DNA from: Candidatus Heimdallarchaeota archaeon
GTDB lineage: Archaea > Asgardarchaeota > Heimdallarchaeia > Heimdallarchaeales > Kariarchaeaceae
Length of the DNA stretch: 64,000 bases
Assembly: GCA_026702845.1 (NCBI GenBank)
Contig: JADCLS010000006.1
Coordinates: 124,001-188,000, forward strand
Reading direction: 5' to 3'
Every line of letters starts with the position of its first letter. The first letter of the stretch is position 1. Below the pieces are notes generated by a model. The model was not told the origin of the DNA and searched no databases. It saw only the letters and a list, made by a program, of their open reading frames with translations. Both the position numbers and the translations under genes were made by a program. Below are positions 27,955 to 37,000 of the stretch, piece after piece.

Positions 27955-28030
27955 AAGTATTGAACACCTAGCGCTCAAGGCTGAAAAGCCCGAAGATTTG
28001 GAGAAAAATGGGAATCTAAAATATGCCCAC
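27955..28030 (+). ncRNA. Candidate small structured RNA in the origin region
   Basis: A GC-richer island in AT-rich sequence: a CACCTAGCGCTCAA segment, then GGCTGAAAAGCC, which can form a 4-bp stem with a GAAA tetraloop, then CGAAGATTTGGAGA. A TATA-like CACTTTTATATC lies about 26 bases before 27955. No open reading frame and no tRNA or C/D-box pattern fits. Weak candidate. Confidence 0.25.
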
Positions 28031-28329
28031 CATAAAAGAAAAAATGATACAATAATTCAATTTATATTAATAACAACTACAATCTGCAGCATAGTCATCA
28101 ATATTTTACAATAAATTTGATCGATATTGTCCTTTAGTTCTTGTACTTCTTATGTATCCCTTGGAATCAGATGTAAGAATCACAATACCCTATTTTAAGG
28201 TTATTTTTACGATTCGTACTAATTATACTTCATCGAAGAATATATAAATCATGAATTGAAAAAAAGGTAATCAAAATATAATTTATCGAAATAATTATCC
28301 TAGAGAGGATAGAAATTTACAATTATTTA

Positions 28330-28344
28330 TTTTCCAATGGAAAA
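28330..28344 (+). repeat. ORB-like palindrome
   Basis: TTTTCCAATGGAAAA is an exact inverted repeat (7-base arms, one-base centre), matching the ORB core except at the central G and the final C. Confidence 0.35.
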
Positions 28345-28639
28345 ATAGGTTTCTTTTCAAGAGATAAAATTTTCTTCTCCAACTTTAAATCGTATTCATA
28401 ATTAGCTTGTTACTAAAAATTTCATATCATTATGACAATTTGGATTACTTCACACTTTTTGATTTAACAGATAGTTTATCACTCGTATTATCAATTTAGG
28501 GATGTGTATTCTTGAAATTCAGGTACTTTACGCCGAAGAGTTGAGATCTATCAAAAATGCCCAAAATTAATCTCTATTAATGTGTAATTATTTCCTTCAG
28601 GCAATAATGATTAAAGAAAGGATGGGGTAAATTCTAATT

Positions 28640-28903
28640 ATGAGTAAGCAATCCAAAACTACTAAAGATTATCGCATGTCGTTCAGGATCTCAGAACAAT
28701 TATATCTAAAAATCAATTCTATGATTCAACAGGGACTTGTTAGGGATAAATCCGAGCTAGGGATTAGAGCTATTACTCATTATATTTCATTATTAGAAGA
28801 ATCAGATGAACAGACAACTCAAATGAAATCCGCTATCATTGCCATGGCCAGAGCAATGAATCTCACCGAATTACCTGAAATTCAAATATTACTAGATGAT
28901 TAG
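28640..28903 (+). CDS. Ribbon-helix-helix (CopG-like) DNA-binding protein
   Basis: 87 residues. DYRMSFRISEQLYLKINSMI gives the beta strand and first helix of an RHH domain, and GLVRDKSELGIRAITHYISL the turn and second helix (the usual Gly before the S-x-x-[IVL]R helix). The C-terminus is helical and may oligomerise. RHH dimers insert the strand into the major groove. Directly after the candidate origin and not paired with a toxin: the next gene is an unrelated LRR protein on the other strand. Confidence 0.8.
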   Translation: MSKQSKTTKDYRMSFRISEQLYLKINSMIQQGLVRDKSELGIRAITHYISLLEESDEQTTQMKSAIIAMARAMNLTELPEIQILLDD

Positions 28904-28912
28904 ACTTGTTAA

Positions 28913-29407
28913 CTAAAAAATTGGATTATTTTGTAATTTAAGTACAGATAGATTATCGAGATCATTTAATTCTTCAGGTAGTGATTGCAATCGGTTATCG
29001 GATAGATCTAAAACCTCTAACTCGCCTAAGTGAGCAAAAATCCCATCATCAAGATGCCTCAATACATTATTCTTTACTGAGATTACTCTTAGATGTGGCG
29101 ACTGATCGAATAATCCCAGAGGTAATTCTCGTATCCTGTTATTGGATAGATTGAGGTAACTCAGATTTTTTAAATAGGACAATAGATTTGGAGACATTCG
29201 GGTTAACTTGTTATTACTCAAATCAAGATATACCAGGTAAGGATGATTATCAAAAATCCCTGTAGGTATAGTATCCAAACCTGTATCTGATAAATCCAAA
29301 GACATCAGGTACTCTCCCTCGAATGAGGTGTGTTGACGATTTAGTATCTCATCCAGTTGATTATCTAAACCCAATCGGGTAAGTAATGGGAGAAGTAACT
29401 GCTTCAT
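28913..29407 (-). CDS. Leucine-rich repeat protein
   Basis: 164 residues with about five LRR units of 23-24 residues: LDLSDTGLDTIPTGIFDNHP, LDLSNNKLTRMSPNLLSYLK, LNLSNNRIRELPLGLFDQSP, ISVKNNVLRHLDDGIFAHLG, LDLSDNRLQSLPEELNDLDN. The LxxLxLxxN consensus is intact and the units end in SDS22/ribonuclease-inhibitor-like loops. There is no signal peptide, so it is a cytosolic interaction protein. A TATA-like box (fwd 29427-29438) lies about 25 bases before the ATG. Confidence 0.9.
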   Translation of the reverse strand: MKQLLLPLLTRLGLDNQLDEILNRQHTSFEGEYLMSLDLSDTGLDTIPTGIFDNHPYLVYLDLSNNKLTRMSPNLLSYLKNLSYLNLSNNRIRELPLGLFDQSPHLRVISVKNNVLRHLDDGIFAHLGELEVLDLSDNRLQSLPEELNDLDNLSVLKLQNNPIF

Positions 29408-29640
29408 AAGATAACTCGTGAAGACAATTTATTTAACTATTTGCCTTACCTACTCACGAAGCTCATGTCTATTCATTTTTATAGAGACTATAATCCATTT
29501 GTAGCCTTAATTATAATTAATTCAGCAATTATATATGTGCACATTGATGTGAAAAAAATGACTTTTAACTTTGTTTCATATCCCACCAATATAAAAATAT
29601 GTGATAAAGTCGCACTTTAAGGGATTTTCATCCTTTACAG

Positions 29641-30729
29641 GTGATATTTATTTCAGCTGAAGACAAAAAAACTCTTCTTGGACCTGCTATTGTTGCAGGA
29701 GCAAATGCCATGAGAGCATTTGATGCACCGATCCGATATTCATTAACCCTCAGTCGTCATGATTGGGGTGGTTCATTATCTAGTGCGATGAGACTTTCAA
29801 GTTTCTCATCGTTTATAGTTTTGATTGAACACCTTGTTGGTTTCATTCTTCTTGCACCTATCCTGTTATATAAAAGAGGTATGAACCACTTCAAGGCTGT
29901 ACTTACAAGCCTTGATAGAAAAGAAAAATTGGCATTACTAGGAGTTTCGATGGGATCTGGACTGGGCTTGTATTTCTATCTTATTTCCTTTGCTATGGGA
30001 AATCCAACAGTCGCAATCCTAGTTCAGAAAAGTCAACCACTAATTACCCTCATTGTTGCCATGTTACTGCTCAAAGAGAAACCATCAAATAAATTCTACT
30101 TGGCAGGGGGTATTTCACTTGTAGGTGTGATATTACTGGCCTTCAAAGATTTACAGAATCCACAGCTATTTGAGATCTATGCCGTATTGGCATCACTTAT
30201 TGCGGCCACATTCTGGGGATCTAATACAGTATTCGGAAAGATCCTAACTAAAAAGGCGGATTACTGGGATCTCACTTGGTTCAGATACATTGGAGGAGCA
30301 GTGATACTCATTATCTTCAATGCCATAACTCTATCCTATACAAGTGATAATGCATCAGGTTTAACCGAGAGATTTATGACCTTTGCACCTCTTTGGGAAG
30401 GTGCACAGGCTCCATTAGCATTAAATATCGAATTGACAGGCTTTCAAATTATTCTGATCGCAACTATATTCACTGGAGGTATTCTCCCCCTAGCTATATA
30501 TTATTACGGTTTGAAATATTCCAAGGCAGCTATCGGAGGTCTGGCAGAATTGGCTTTCCCAGTTTTGGCAATATTTGTGAATTACCTTTTTATGGGCTTT
30601 GAACTGAGCGGAAATCAAATTGGTGGAGCAATCTTGATCCTCATTGCAACGACCTGGTTAATGTTCATCAATCGCAATGAAGTTGAAGCAAAACCAGAGG
30701 ATGAAGCTATAAAAGAATTGAATGAATAG
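29641..30729 (+). CDS. EamA/DMT-superfamily transporter
   Basis: 362 residues with ten membrane helices in two five-helix EamA repeats, for example LALLGVSMGSGLGLYFYLIS, ILVQKSQPLITLIVAMLLLKE (repeat 1) and AAIGGLAELAFPVLAIFVNY (repeat 2). The LLLKEKPS motif before helix 5 is typical. An unusual 50-residue soluble segment precedes the first helix, so the GTG start may be too far upstream. The substrate is unknown (drug or metabolite export is typical). A second, shorter EamA protein is at 58965-59828. Confidence 0.85.
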   Translation: MIFISAEDKKTLLGPAIVAGANAMRAFDAPIRYSLTLSRHDWGGSLSSAMRLSSFSSFIVLIEHLVGFILLAPILLYKRGMNHFKAVLTSLDRKEKLALLGVSMGSGLGLYFYLISFAMGNPTVAILVQKSQPLITLIVAMLLLKEKPSNKFYLAGGISLVGVILLAFKDLQNPQLFEIYAVLASLIAATFWGSNTVFGKILTKKADYWDLTWFRYIGGAVILIIFNAITLSYTSDNASGLTERFMTFAPLWEGAQAPLALNIELTGFQIILIATIFTGGILPLAIYYYGLKYSKAAIGGLAELAFPVLAIFVNYLFMGFELSGNQIGGAILILIATTWLMFINRNEVEAKPEDEAIKELNE

Positions 30730-30733
30730 GACC

Positions 30734-31489
30734 TTAATTTTCAGTTTTAGTGATTAAATTTCTTTGAGCCAATTTCTTATTTAAGTAATCTAGTGCCTTA
30801 CTCCACTCTTCATCATTCAAAGCTGGATCTTGGACATCATTTTTTAAGAAAGCATGGGTACGCTCTAAACAGGTTCCACATTGTAAACATGGACGATTAT
30901 TTCCTTTATAACAACTCCAGGTCAATTCCAATGGCACATTCATTTCAAGAGCCAATTTTACAATCTCAGCTTTGCTCAAATGCTTAAAAGGGGCTTCAAG
31001 ACCAACTGGATCCCATAAATTTCCTAGTAATAATGCCTTATCCATAGCTGAGATGAATTCTGGTCTACAATCAGGATATACTGAATAATCACTGGCATGT
31101 GCAGCATAGCCGATTTTATTTGCTTTTATGCTTACAGCTCTACCAGCAGCGATACTTAAAAGGATCATATTTCTATTTGGCACAACAGTAATTTTCTGAG
31201 AATCCACATCATACAGGTCCAGTGGTAACTCATCATTTCCAGTAAGTGCACCTGCAGACAAAATTTCCCCAATATTATCTATATCTACAATCAGATGATT
31301 TGGCTTGATTCCAAATTGATCCTGATACTTCAACATTATCTCCTTTGCGTGTTCTGTCTCTATCATGTGTTTCTGAGCATAATTAAACGATATGACCTCT
31401 TTCACGACATAATCATTTTGGGTGAAGAACCACAGCATCGTTGTGGAATCTATACCTCCTGAGACAATGGGGATAATTGATTCTTTCAC
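30734..31489 (-). CDS. queC: 7-cyano-7-deazaguanine synthase QueC
   Basis: 251 residues; converts 7-carboxy-7-deazaguanine to preQ0, the precursor of archaeosine in archaeal tRNA. IPIVSGGIDSTTMLWFFTQN is the PP-loop. SFNYAQKHMIETEHAKEI, VVPNRNMILLSIAAGRAVSI, and IGYAAHASDYSVYPDCRPEFI are QueC segments. The zinc cluster is CYKGNNRPCLQCGTCLERTHAF (first Cys at TWSC). The start is GTG; a TATA-like TTGATTTATC in minus sense lies about 27 bases upstream. No other queuosine/archaeosine gene is nearby. Confidence 0.95.
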   Translation of the reverse strand: MKESIIPIVSGGIDSTTMLWFFTQNDYVVKEVISFNYAQKHMIETEHAKEIMLKYQDQFGIKPNHLIVDIDNIGEILSAGALTGNDELPLDLYDVDSQKITVVPNRNMILLSIAAGRAVSIKANKIGYAAHASDYSVYPDCRPEFISAMDKALLLGNLWDPVGLEAPFKHLSKAEIVKLALEMNVPLELTWSCYKGNNRPCLQCGTCLERTHAFLKNDVQDPALNDEEWSKALDYLNKKLAQRNLITKTEN

Positions 31490-31623
31490 TATTTACATCA
31501 ATTCAAGCCACTTGATAAATCAAGAGGTAGTTAACAAGTTCAACTCAAATATACTAACGAAATTATTCATAGATCTATAGTATTTATGTAAAACCAAATA
31601 TAGCATCTGTAAATCGTTATTTT

Positions 31624-32427
31624 ATGGTTTATTCTTTCCTAGGAGATATTGATGCACCTCAACATCTCAAATTCTCACACAATCTCATAGAATATATGAA
31701 GAAACTTGATTTTGAGATAAATGAAAGAGAAAAACCAGAGGTTAAGCAACAAATCGAGGATATTGTCAAGATCGAGAAAAGATTTGATGTGGCAAGATTT
31801 GAGTACGAACGAAAACAGCAAAGATTCATTGATAATACTCTCTGGACAGAGAATAAAATCGATATTTCCTTCTCATCCATGCAGCTTCAATTCAAAGAAG
31901 TTCCCCATCAACGAATGAAAGACGAACTTGACCAAGGGAATATCAGAGGATTCCTTGATCAGCTAGAAAAGGCTAAACGAGTGATAGAACAAGATATAAA
32001 AATCTGTACAAAGAGAACGAAGTTTCTACTTGATGAGTGGGAACAAATCAATGCGGAACTGGATAATCGTCTAAGATCCTTTGAATTCAAGAGTATGAAA
32101 AAAGTTAGTTCTTCACTCAGGGTTAGATTATTACCAATTATTGATGAGACTAAACAAAACCTGAAACTTGGCTTAGTAGAGGGAGTGATGAATCGTGTAG
32201 AGATCAAAGAGAAGATCGAGGAGTGGTTGAGAATGGTGAAAGAAGATATTTATGGAGATCTTAGTGATAAGCAGATCCATATGTTAGAACAACTCAATGA
32301 GACCTTGGAACCTATAGAATTGATTAATTTTCTCACTGAGGAAGAGACAAGAAAGGATTTAATCTATCTATTATCCACGGAGAAAATTAGGATCCAATTG
32401 ACCAAAATTATTGATGATCTCATCTAA
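31624..32427 (+). CDS. Coiled-coil protein of unknown function
   Basis: 267 residues, highly charged and helical throughout (EREKPEVKQQIEDIVKIEKR, DQLEKAKRVIEQDIKICTKR, ELDNRLRSFEFKSMKKVSSS), with no membrane helix or catalytic motif. The C-terminal part (EQLNETLEPIELINFLTEEE) is a shorter helical unit. It overlaps the end of the convergent 992-residue gene by 4 bases. No family recognised. Confidence 0.6.
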   Translation: MVYSFLGDIDAPQHLKFSHNLIEYMKKLDFEINEREKPEVKQQIEDIVKIEKRFDVARFEYERKQQRFIDNTLWTENKIDISFSSMQLQFKEVPHQRMKDELDQGNIRGFLDQLEKAKRVIEQDIKICTKRTKFLLDEWEQINAELDNRLRSFEFKSMKKVSSSLRVRLLPIIDETKQNLKLGLVEGVMNRVEIKEKIEEWLRMVKEDIYGDLSDKQIHMLEQLNETLEPIELINFLTEEETRKDLIYLLSTEKIRIQLTKIIDDLI

Positions 32428-35402
32428 TAGCTTACATCAGTATTGTAAATTGCATTTTTTAGCCGAGTAAATGCCTGTTGCACACGCTCACCAGCTTGAT
32501 CTTCTATCATAGCTGCTACTTTTGCTAGACCATCGAAAGTTATCTTAGTATTCTGCTCAAATATTTTTCTTGTCATAAATCTCACGCTATCAGAGAAAGT
32601 GACAATGGAAGGATCATCAAAGCTAAAATCATAATTTGGGGTGATGTCTAGAGAAACTAGCCAATCTGAGGTTTCACGAGTTAAATTAACACCATCGATT
32701 TTTATTAGATCCGTGATAAGATTAGTTTTACCAAAGCTATTAACCTTTAATCTACCGTAGTTCAACAACAATTTCCCTGCATCGGAAGTGACTATTGCAT
32801 TATTATCGATAAATTGGTTATCTAATAGGTTCATGAGATCAGTAAGTTCGGCGTAGAGTGCATTAGATACTGCTTCACCACTAGATTTAAGTGCTCGCTC
32901 TAACTGTCTTTTTGTCTTCACTTTATTGAGGATTTTCTTCAACCCTTTGGATCGCTTGCCTGAGATGATCTCATTATAAGCCGAATCAAATACTGATTCT
33001 GGAGGTGTATTATAGAGAGATAAGGTGATAGATAGTATCATCTGATTGATATCCTCAGGTTCAATGGCGTCAGACTGTTCTATGAATTTCATCAATTTCG
33101 GTTCAAGTGTTTTCATAGTTGGTAATAAAGGTCCGTTATTGAAATTGTACTTCAATATATCTCCTCCATCTGGGGTGACTATTTTCTTCATCCCTGCGGA
33201 GTATCCGGTGATAATTTTATCAATATCCTTGAATAATTTGTCAAATTGCTTTTCCATCTGAGCCTCTATCTTTAAAATTTCTTTTTCTAGAGTCTTTATT
33301 GCCTTATCCAGTCTTTTATCTGCTTTTTTAGGTAATTCTCCCTTAACTAGGCCCTCAGATTTTATCTCCTCCATCTCAGCAGATAATTCTCCCATTAACT
33401 TACTTATCGATTCTGCAGTATCAATTAGAATATCTGTTACATGTTCTCCAAATTCTAGTTTGCTCAGAGAAATATATGATGGTGGACTAACATCAAATGA
33501 TCCAAAGTGTTGAAGTGATAATCCTTGTTCAATTTTTTCTTTGATATTATCTAATTTGGCTGTCACTTCCTTATTCCATGCATTATACTCCTTTTTAATC
33601 TTGTTTTCATACTTTCTATAAATGGAATAGATAGTAGATTCTTTGTAAATCTTTGTATCAAGCAGAATTTTGAGTAAGTACTCATATGATATATTCTTGA
33701 GGTCAACCTCAATTTTCTCATCTTTTTCTTGAATGAAAATAGAAATTTCTAGTGACTCTAATTCATCCAGCTCAAATTTGGTTTTGTCATTCTGGAATAC
33801 AAAGTCCTTAGGATTGTATTCATATATTTTCTCATCAATTTCCAAATGATACTTATTCAAGATAACATAAGAGAAGAGAACATCTTTGATTGTTGGAACA
33901 ATAAGATTACTAGAAAATACTGATTGTTCAAGTATCTTAAGGAATAAAAATAACATGTGAGCAATTTTGATCTTCAATCCATAATCAGCATATAAATTCA
34001 CTAGATTCGATAATGCTGCACCGACATGATCCTTGTTCATGAAGAAGTTATCATAAAGAATATTGGTTAATGCGGATACTATTGCATTTCCAGCAGCATT
34101 TGAAAGCAGTACAGCCTCATCAATTGAATTTACCTGTAGATTGTTGATAGTTTTACTCCTAATAAATTTGCTAAGATCAATAGCCCAAGTATTTTCGATA
34201 CCTGGAACCTCCTTGATCTCCTTTGCTAAAGTTTTAGTTGGAGAAAATGACTGGGTAAAAGCGATCATAAGGTCCATTGCTGTTTGTGTCAGTCTAGTAT
34301 CTGCCATTCCCTCGACAAAACCAGTGTAAAATGATTTTATGTAGGGGTGACTCTCTTTAGCCACATGTTGCTTTATAGCATGATAAATAAAGATCCCTGC
34401 ATGATCAATGGTCAATTCGGGCACCAATTCCAAGAATCTAGCTGTAACTAATTCTGATTCTGGTTTGACTAACAAGGTCATGGGATCATCTCGTGCAACC
34501 TTAATGATACTCTTCCTCACAAAATATTTCTGTATCTGAGCCTCTGCTTTATGAAGATCAACCACTTGAATCCGTTTTATGTAATTTTTCACATTTCCTT
34601 TCATTTCAGCTTCTAATTTCTCTTTAATAATAGGTGTGGGATCTGAAACATTGGCAGTGATATACTCCTTGAGCATTTGATATACTCTATACTGTTCATT
34701 TCTTGGACTTTTTGAATGAAGAATAATATCGGGTTGCTGATTGGCTAGAGTGAATACGATATAATCAGATAAAGTTTCAAATAGTAGTTCTCGAGCACTA
34801 TTCTTTAATATACCACTCTCAAGCCATAAATCATCAGTTATCTCCCATTTCTCACCAAGAGTTTCCATAAAGATATTCTGAAGAGTTTCCTTATCTTCAA
34901 AGAGATCAGAAATGATCCGATCATAGGATTCATTGAGTTGCCGATCACGTACATCGAGGTTTCTCTGTGTTCGAAGCACGGTACAAGCATTCAGATAAGC
35001 TTGGATTAAAATGGAACGAGGCAGGACTGCACCAGAATTTACCAGATCTGCAATCTCACCGAATTGAGTCAATTGTTTACCCAAATTAAGGAGGAGGTCC
35101 GTAATCAGATTTACAAAATCATTGTCAACAACAGATCCTTTCTCGGTGGATACGATATATGACATAATCAGATTCAGCTTTGCTGAAATATTGATACTGA
35201 AGGTTCCATACGAACTATCTTCCACACTCCCAGTCATAAATTGACTAGTGCCAGAGCCACTGGCCTCAATGGATATAATATCCTTGAGAGCCATCAGTGT
35301 TGATGCGATAAGTTTCGGATCAGTATCACTAGAGAGAGAACCCAGTTCAGAGATGGTTAAACCAAAGCCACTCTGAACGCTTAGCCATACATAGTGCTTC
35401 AT
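32424..35402 (-). CDS. Large cytosolic protein with longin/roadblock-like N-terminus
   Basis: 992 residues, no membrane helix. The N-terminal about 125 residues read as a longin/roadblock-like domain: VWLSVQSGFGLTISELGSL (strands), LIASTLMALKDIISIEA (helix), FMTGSVEDSSYGTFSINISA and KLNLIMSYIVSTEKG (strands), then FVNLITDLLLNLGKQL (helix). The remaining about 870 residues are almost all helical, partly repeat-like, with a charged coiled coil at about 570-730 and no motif I can name. The family seems to be lineage-specific. Its N-terminal type recurs at 4588, 5747 and 60680. Inferred role: scaffold or regulator connected to small GTPases; unproven. Confidence 0.65.
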   Translation of the reverse strand: MKHYVWLSVQSGFGLTISELGSLSSDTDPKLIASTLMALKDIISIEASGSGTSQFMTGSVEDSSYGTFSINISAKLNLIMSYIVSTEKGSVVDNDFVNLITDLLLNLGKQLTQFGEIADLVNSGAVLPRSILIQAYLNACTVLRTQRNLDVRDRQLNESYDRIISDLFEDKETLQNIFMETLGEKWEITDDLWLESGILKNSARELLFETLSDYIVFTLANQQPDIILHSKSPRNEQYRVYQMLKEYITANVSDPTPIIKEKLEAEMKGNVKNYIKRIQVVDLHKAEAQIQKYFVRKSIIKVARDDPMTLLVKPESELVTARFLELVPELTIDHAGIFIYHAIKQHVAKESHPYIKSFYTGFVEGMADTRLTQTAMDLMIAFTQSFSPTKTLAKEIKEVPGIENTWAIDLSKFIRSKTINNLQVNSIDEAVLLSNAAGNAIVSALTNILYDNFFMNKDHVGAALSNLVNLYADYGLKIKIAHMLFLFLKILEQSVFSSNLIVPTIKDVLFSYVILNKYHLEIDEKIYEYNPKDFVFQNDKTKFELDELESLEISIFIQEKDEKIEVDLKNISYEYLLKILLDTKIYKESTIYSIYRKYENKIKKEYNAWNKEVTAKLDNIKEKIEQGLSLQHFGSFDVSPPSYISLSKLEFGEHVTDILIDTAESISKLMGELSAEMEEIKSEGLVKGELPKKADKRLDKAIKTLEKEILKIEAQMEKQFDKLFKDIDKIITGYSAGMKKIVTPDGGDILKYNFNNGPLLPTMKTLEPKLMKFIEQSDAIEPEDINQMILSITLSLYNTPPESVFDSAYNEIISGKRSKGLKKILNKVKTKRQLERALKSSGEAVSNALYAELTDLMNLLDNQFIDNNAIVTSDAGKLLLNYGRLKVNSFGKTNLITDLIKIDGVNLTRETSDWLVSLDITPNYDFSFDDPSIVTFSDSVRFMTRKIFEQNTKITFDGLAKVAAMIEDQAGERVQQAFTRLKNAIYNTDVSY

Positions 35403-35571
35403 GTGGTATTTTGAGTCAGTGTAATTTTATATAAATACATTAACCTATGCAAAGGATAAAATGGTAGATCATTAATCAAAATACAATTTTTCTCCAATTG
35501 ATTACAAATAGGTAGTAGCATTGTCAGAAACTCTATTTGATGTGTAATATGCCTTAACCATCATCTACAAC

Positions 35572-35580
35572 ATTATATAA
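35572..35580 (+). promoter_or_regulatory. TATA box of MFS gene
   Basis: ATTATATAA centred 27 bases before the ATG at 35603; no Shine-Dalgarno. Confidence 0.55.
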
Positions 35581-35602
35581 GTCCTATTTCTCTTGAATAT
35601 AG

Positions 35603-37000
35603 ATGGCAGATCAACATAGAACTGAATTGCTAATAGTATTCATTTCCACATTTCTACTGAGAACTGGATTTGGAGGGGTAATCATCATTTTTGACTGGGT
35701 ATTAGTGTGGGGTATTGAGCATGCGCTAGGCGTGGATAATACTGCTAGTGTAGAGGCGATATTACTTATCTCATTCTCAGCAATAACCTATTATATTGCA
35801 GAAATTGGGTTAACTGGATATTATGGTAACAAATCAGATAAAATTGGTGTGAAACCTGTGATTTTTTATGCAACTACAGGAGGAGCAATAACTATGCTAC
35901 TTTATGCACCAACTCCTTACATCTTTGCAGGTATAACTAATGTAGTTGCTGCACTTTACCTCATGACACTATATTTAGCTGTTATTCATTTTGTTCATGG
36001 TATCTTTGCTTCAGCACAAGTGGCACCGTCCTTGGGTTTCATCAATAAATACTCCAAACCAGAGAATAGAGCTCTTAACATGAGTTTTTATGATAATGCA
36101 ATTCTTTATGGCAGAGCCATCGGTATTCTAATAGGAGGGTTTCTGTGGATTATCTTCAAGGTCGATGAGGGTGAGACTGTCAAAGATCAGGCAAGGCTAA
36201 TTAGCTTCACATTTCCCTTTCTTGCACTGATAATATTCATAGCTGCTATTATGATTAAGATTGGTTTACCTGATCTTGATGATGGTGGAGTGGAAAGGGA
36301 ATTCTCAATAAAAGAGGATGTAAAAATTGCAGCTAGAGTAATGCTGGAACCAAAAAGAAGACCTCTTCTCCTGCCTTGGATATCAATTGCAGCACTAATA
36401 GGATCTGCCAGCCTCTGGGGGCCAACTGTATCCTTTATTGTCTCTCCATCAGACAGCTCGCATAGAGGTTTTGAAGCCCTTCTTCCGCTAATGATTGTAC
36501 TTACTGGGTTGGCACTACCAGCACCTTTGTGGGGCATATATGCGGATAGACATGGTAAGAAAAAGACCCTTCTCATTGGGCTCTTTGGATTACCCATTGC
36601 GGGTATACTTGGTCTTGCCATAGGGTATCCCTTCTTCAAGGATGATATTTCCATATCAAACATCTATTTCCTATTATCAGCATTACCTGCTGCCTTCATG
36701 TTCTCAGCCATGATACCTGTACTCATGGGAATATTGGGTGATACCGCAGAGGATAAGCATGATGGTAAGGTGATGTCTGGATATCACTTTATTATAGCCA
36801 CTGGTGAGATTTTTGGGATTTTAGTTGGAGGTCTAGTTATAGGTGTATTCAGTCTTGTTCAATCATTAACTGGTTTTTTTGGAGAAGGCACAGAAGGAAA
36901 TGGCATTGCCATACTTATCGGATTTGTTCTCTTTGAACTTACCCTTGTTGCAGGAATGATCATAGGTATCCTCAAATTACCAAATGAATTCACTGATTAG
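35603..37000 (+). CDS. Major facilitator superfamily transporter
   Basis: 465 residues, about 12 membrane helices. The first inter-helix loop carries the MFS motif A as GYYGNKSDKIGVKPVIFYAT, and the half-repeat GIYADRHGKKKTLLIGLFGL appears after helix 8, so both halves are recognisable. An acidic cytoplasmic loop (GLPDLDDGGVEREFSIKED) separates the halves. The substrate cannot be told. The 3' end overlaps the convergent RibB-like gene by 11 bases. Confidence 0.9.
   Translation: MADQHRTELLIVFISTFLLRTGFGGVIIIFDWVLVWGIEHALGVDNTASVEAILLISFSAITYYIAEIGLTGYYGNKSDKIGVKPVIFYATTGGAITMLLYAPTPYIFAGITNVVAALYLMTLYLAVIHFVHGIFASAQVAPSLGFINKYSKPENRALNMSFYDNAILYGRAIGILIGGFLWIIFKVDEGETVKDQARLISFTFPFLALIIFIAAIMIKIGLPDLDDGGVEREFSIKEDVKIAARVMLEPKRRPLLLPWISIAALIGSASLWGPTVSFIVSPSDSSHRGFEALLPLMIVLTGLALPAPLWGIYADRHGKKKTLLIGLFGLPIAGILGLAIGYPFFKDDISISNIYFLLSALPAAFMFSAMIPVLMGILGDTAEDKHDGKVMSGYHFIIATGEIFGILVGGLVIGVFSLVQSLTGFFGEGTEGNGIAILIGFVLFELTLVAGMIIGILKLPNEFTD

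Larger units (their letters stand above)
27719..28639. other. Gene-free AT-rich region next to orc1/cdc6, candidate replication origin
   Basis: 921 bases with no credible reading frame, markedly AT-rich. It holds two sites resembling the core of archaeal origin recognition boxes (remembered core TTCCAGTGGAAAC): TTTTCCAATGGAAAA at 28330-28344, a perfect 7+1+7 palindrome, and TCCTGTGGAACA at 27849-27860. A hairpin TATCCT-AGAG-AGGATA lies near 28296-28311. A more GC-rich island at about 27955-28015 breaks the AT-rich run. Archaeal origins commonly lie beside orc1/cdc6 in such gaps. Confidence 0.5.

Noticed and set aside
36187..36663. 158-codon minus-strand frame in the MFS gene
   Set aside because: Antisense of a clear transporter; biased Ser/Pro composition.
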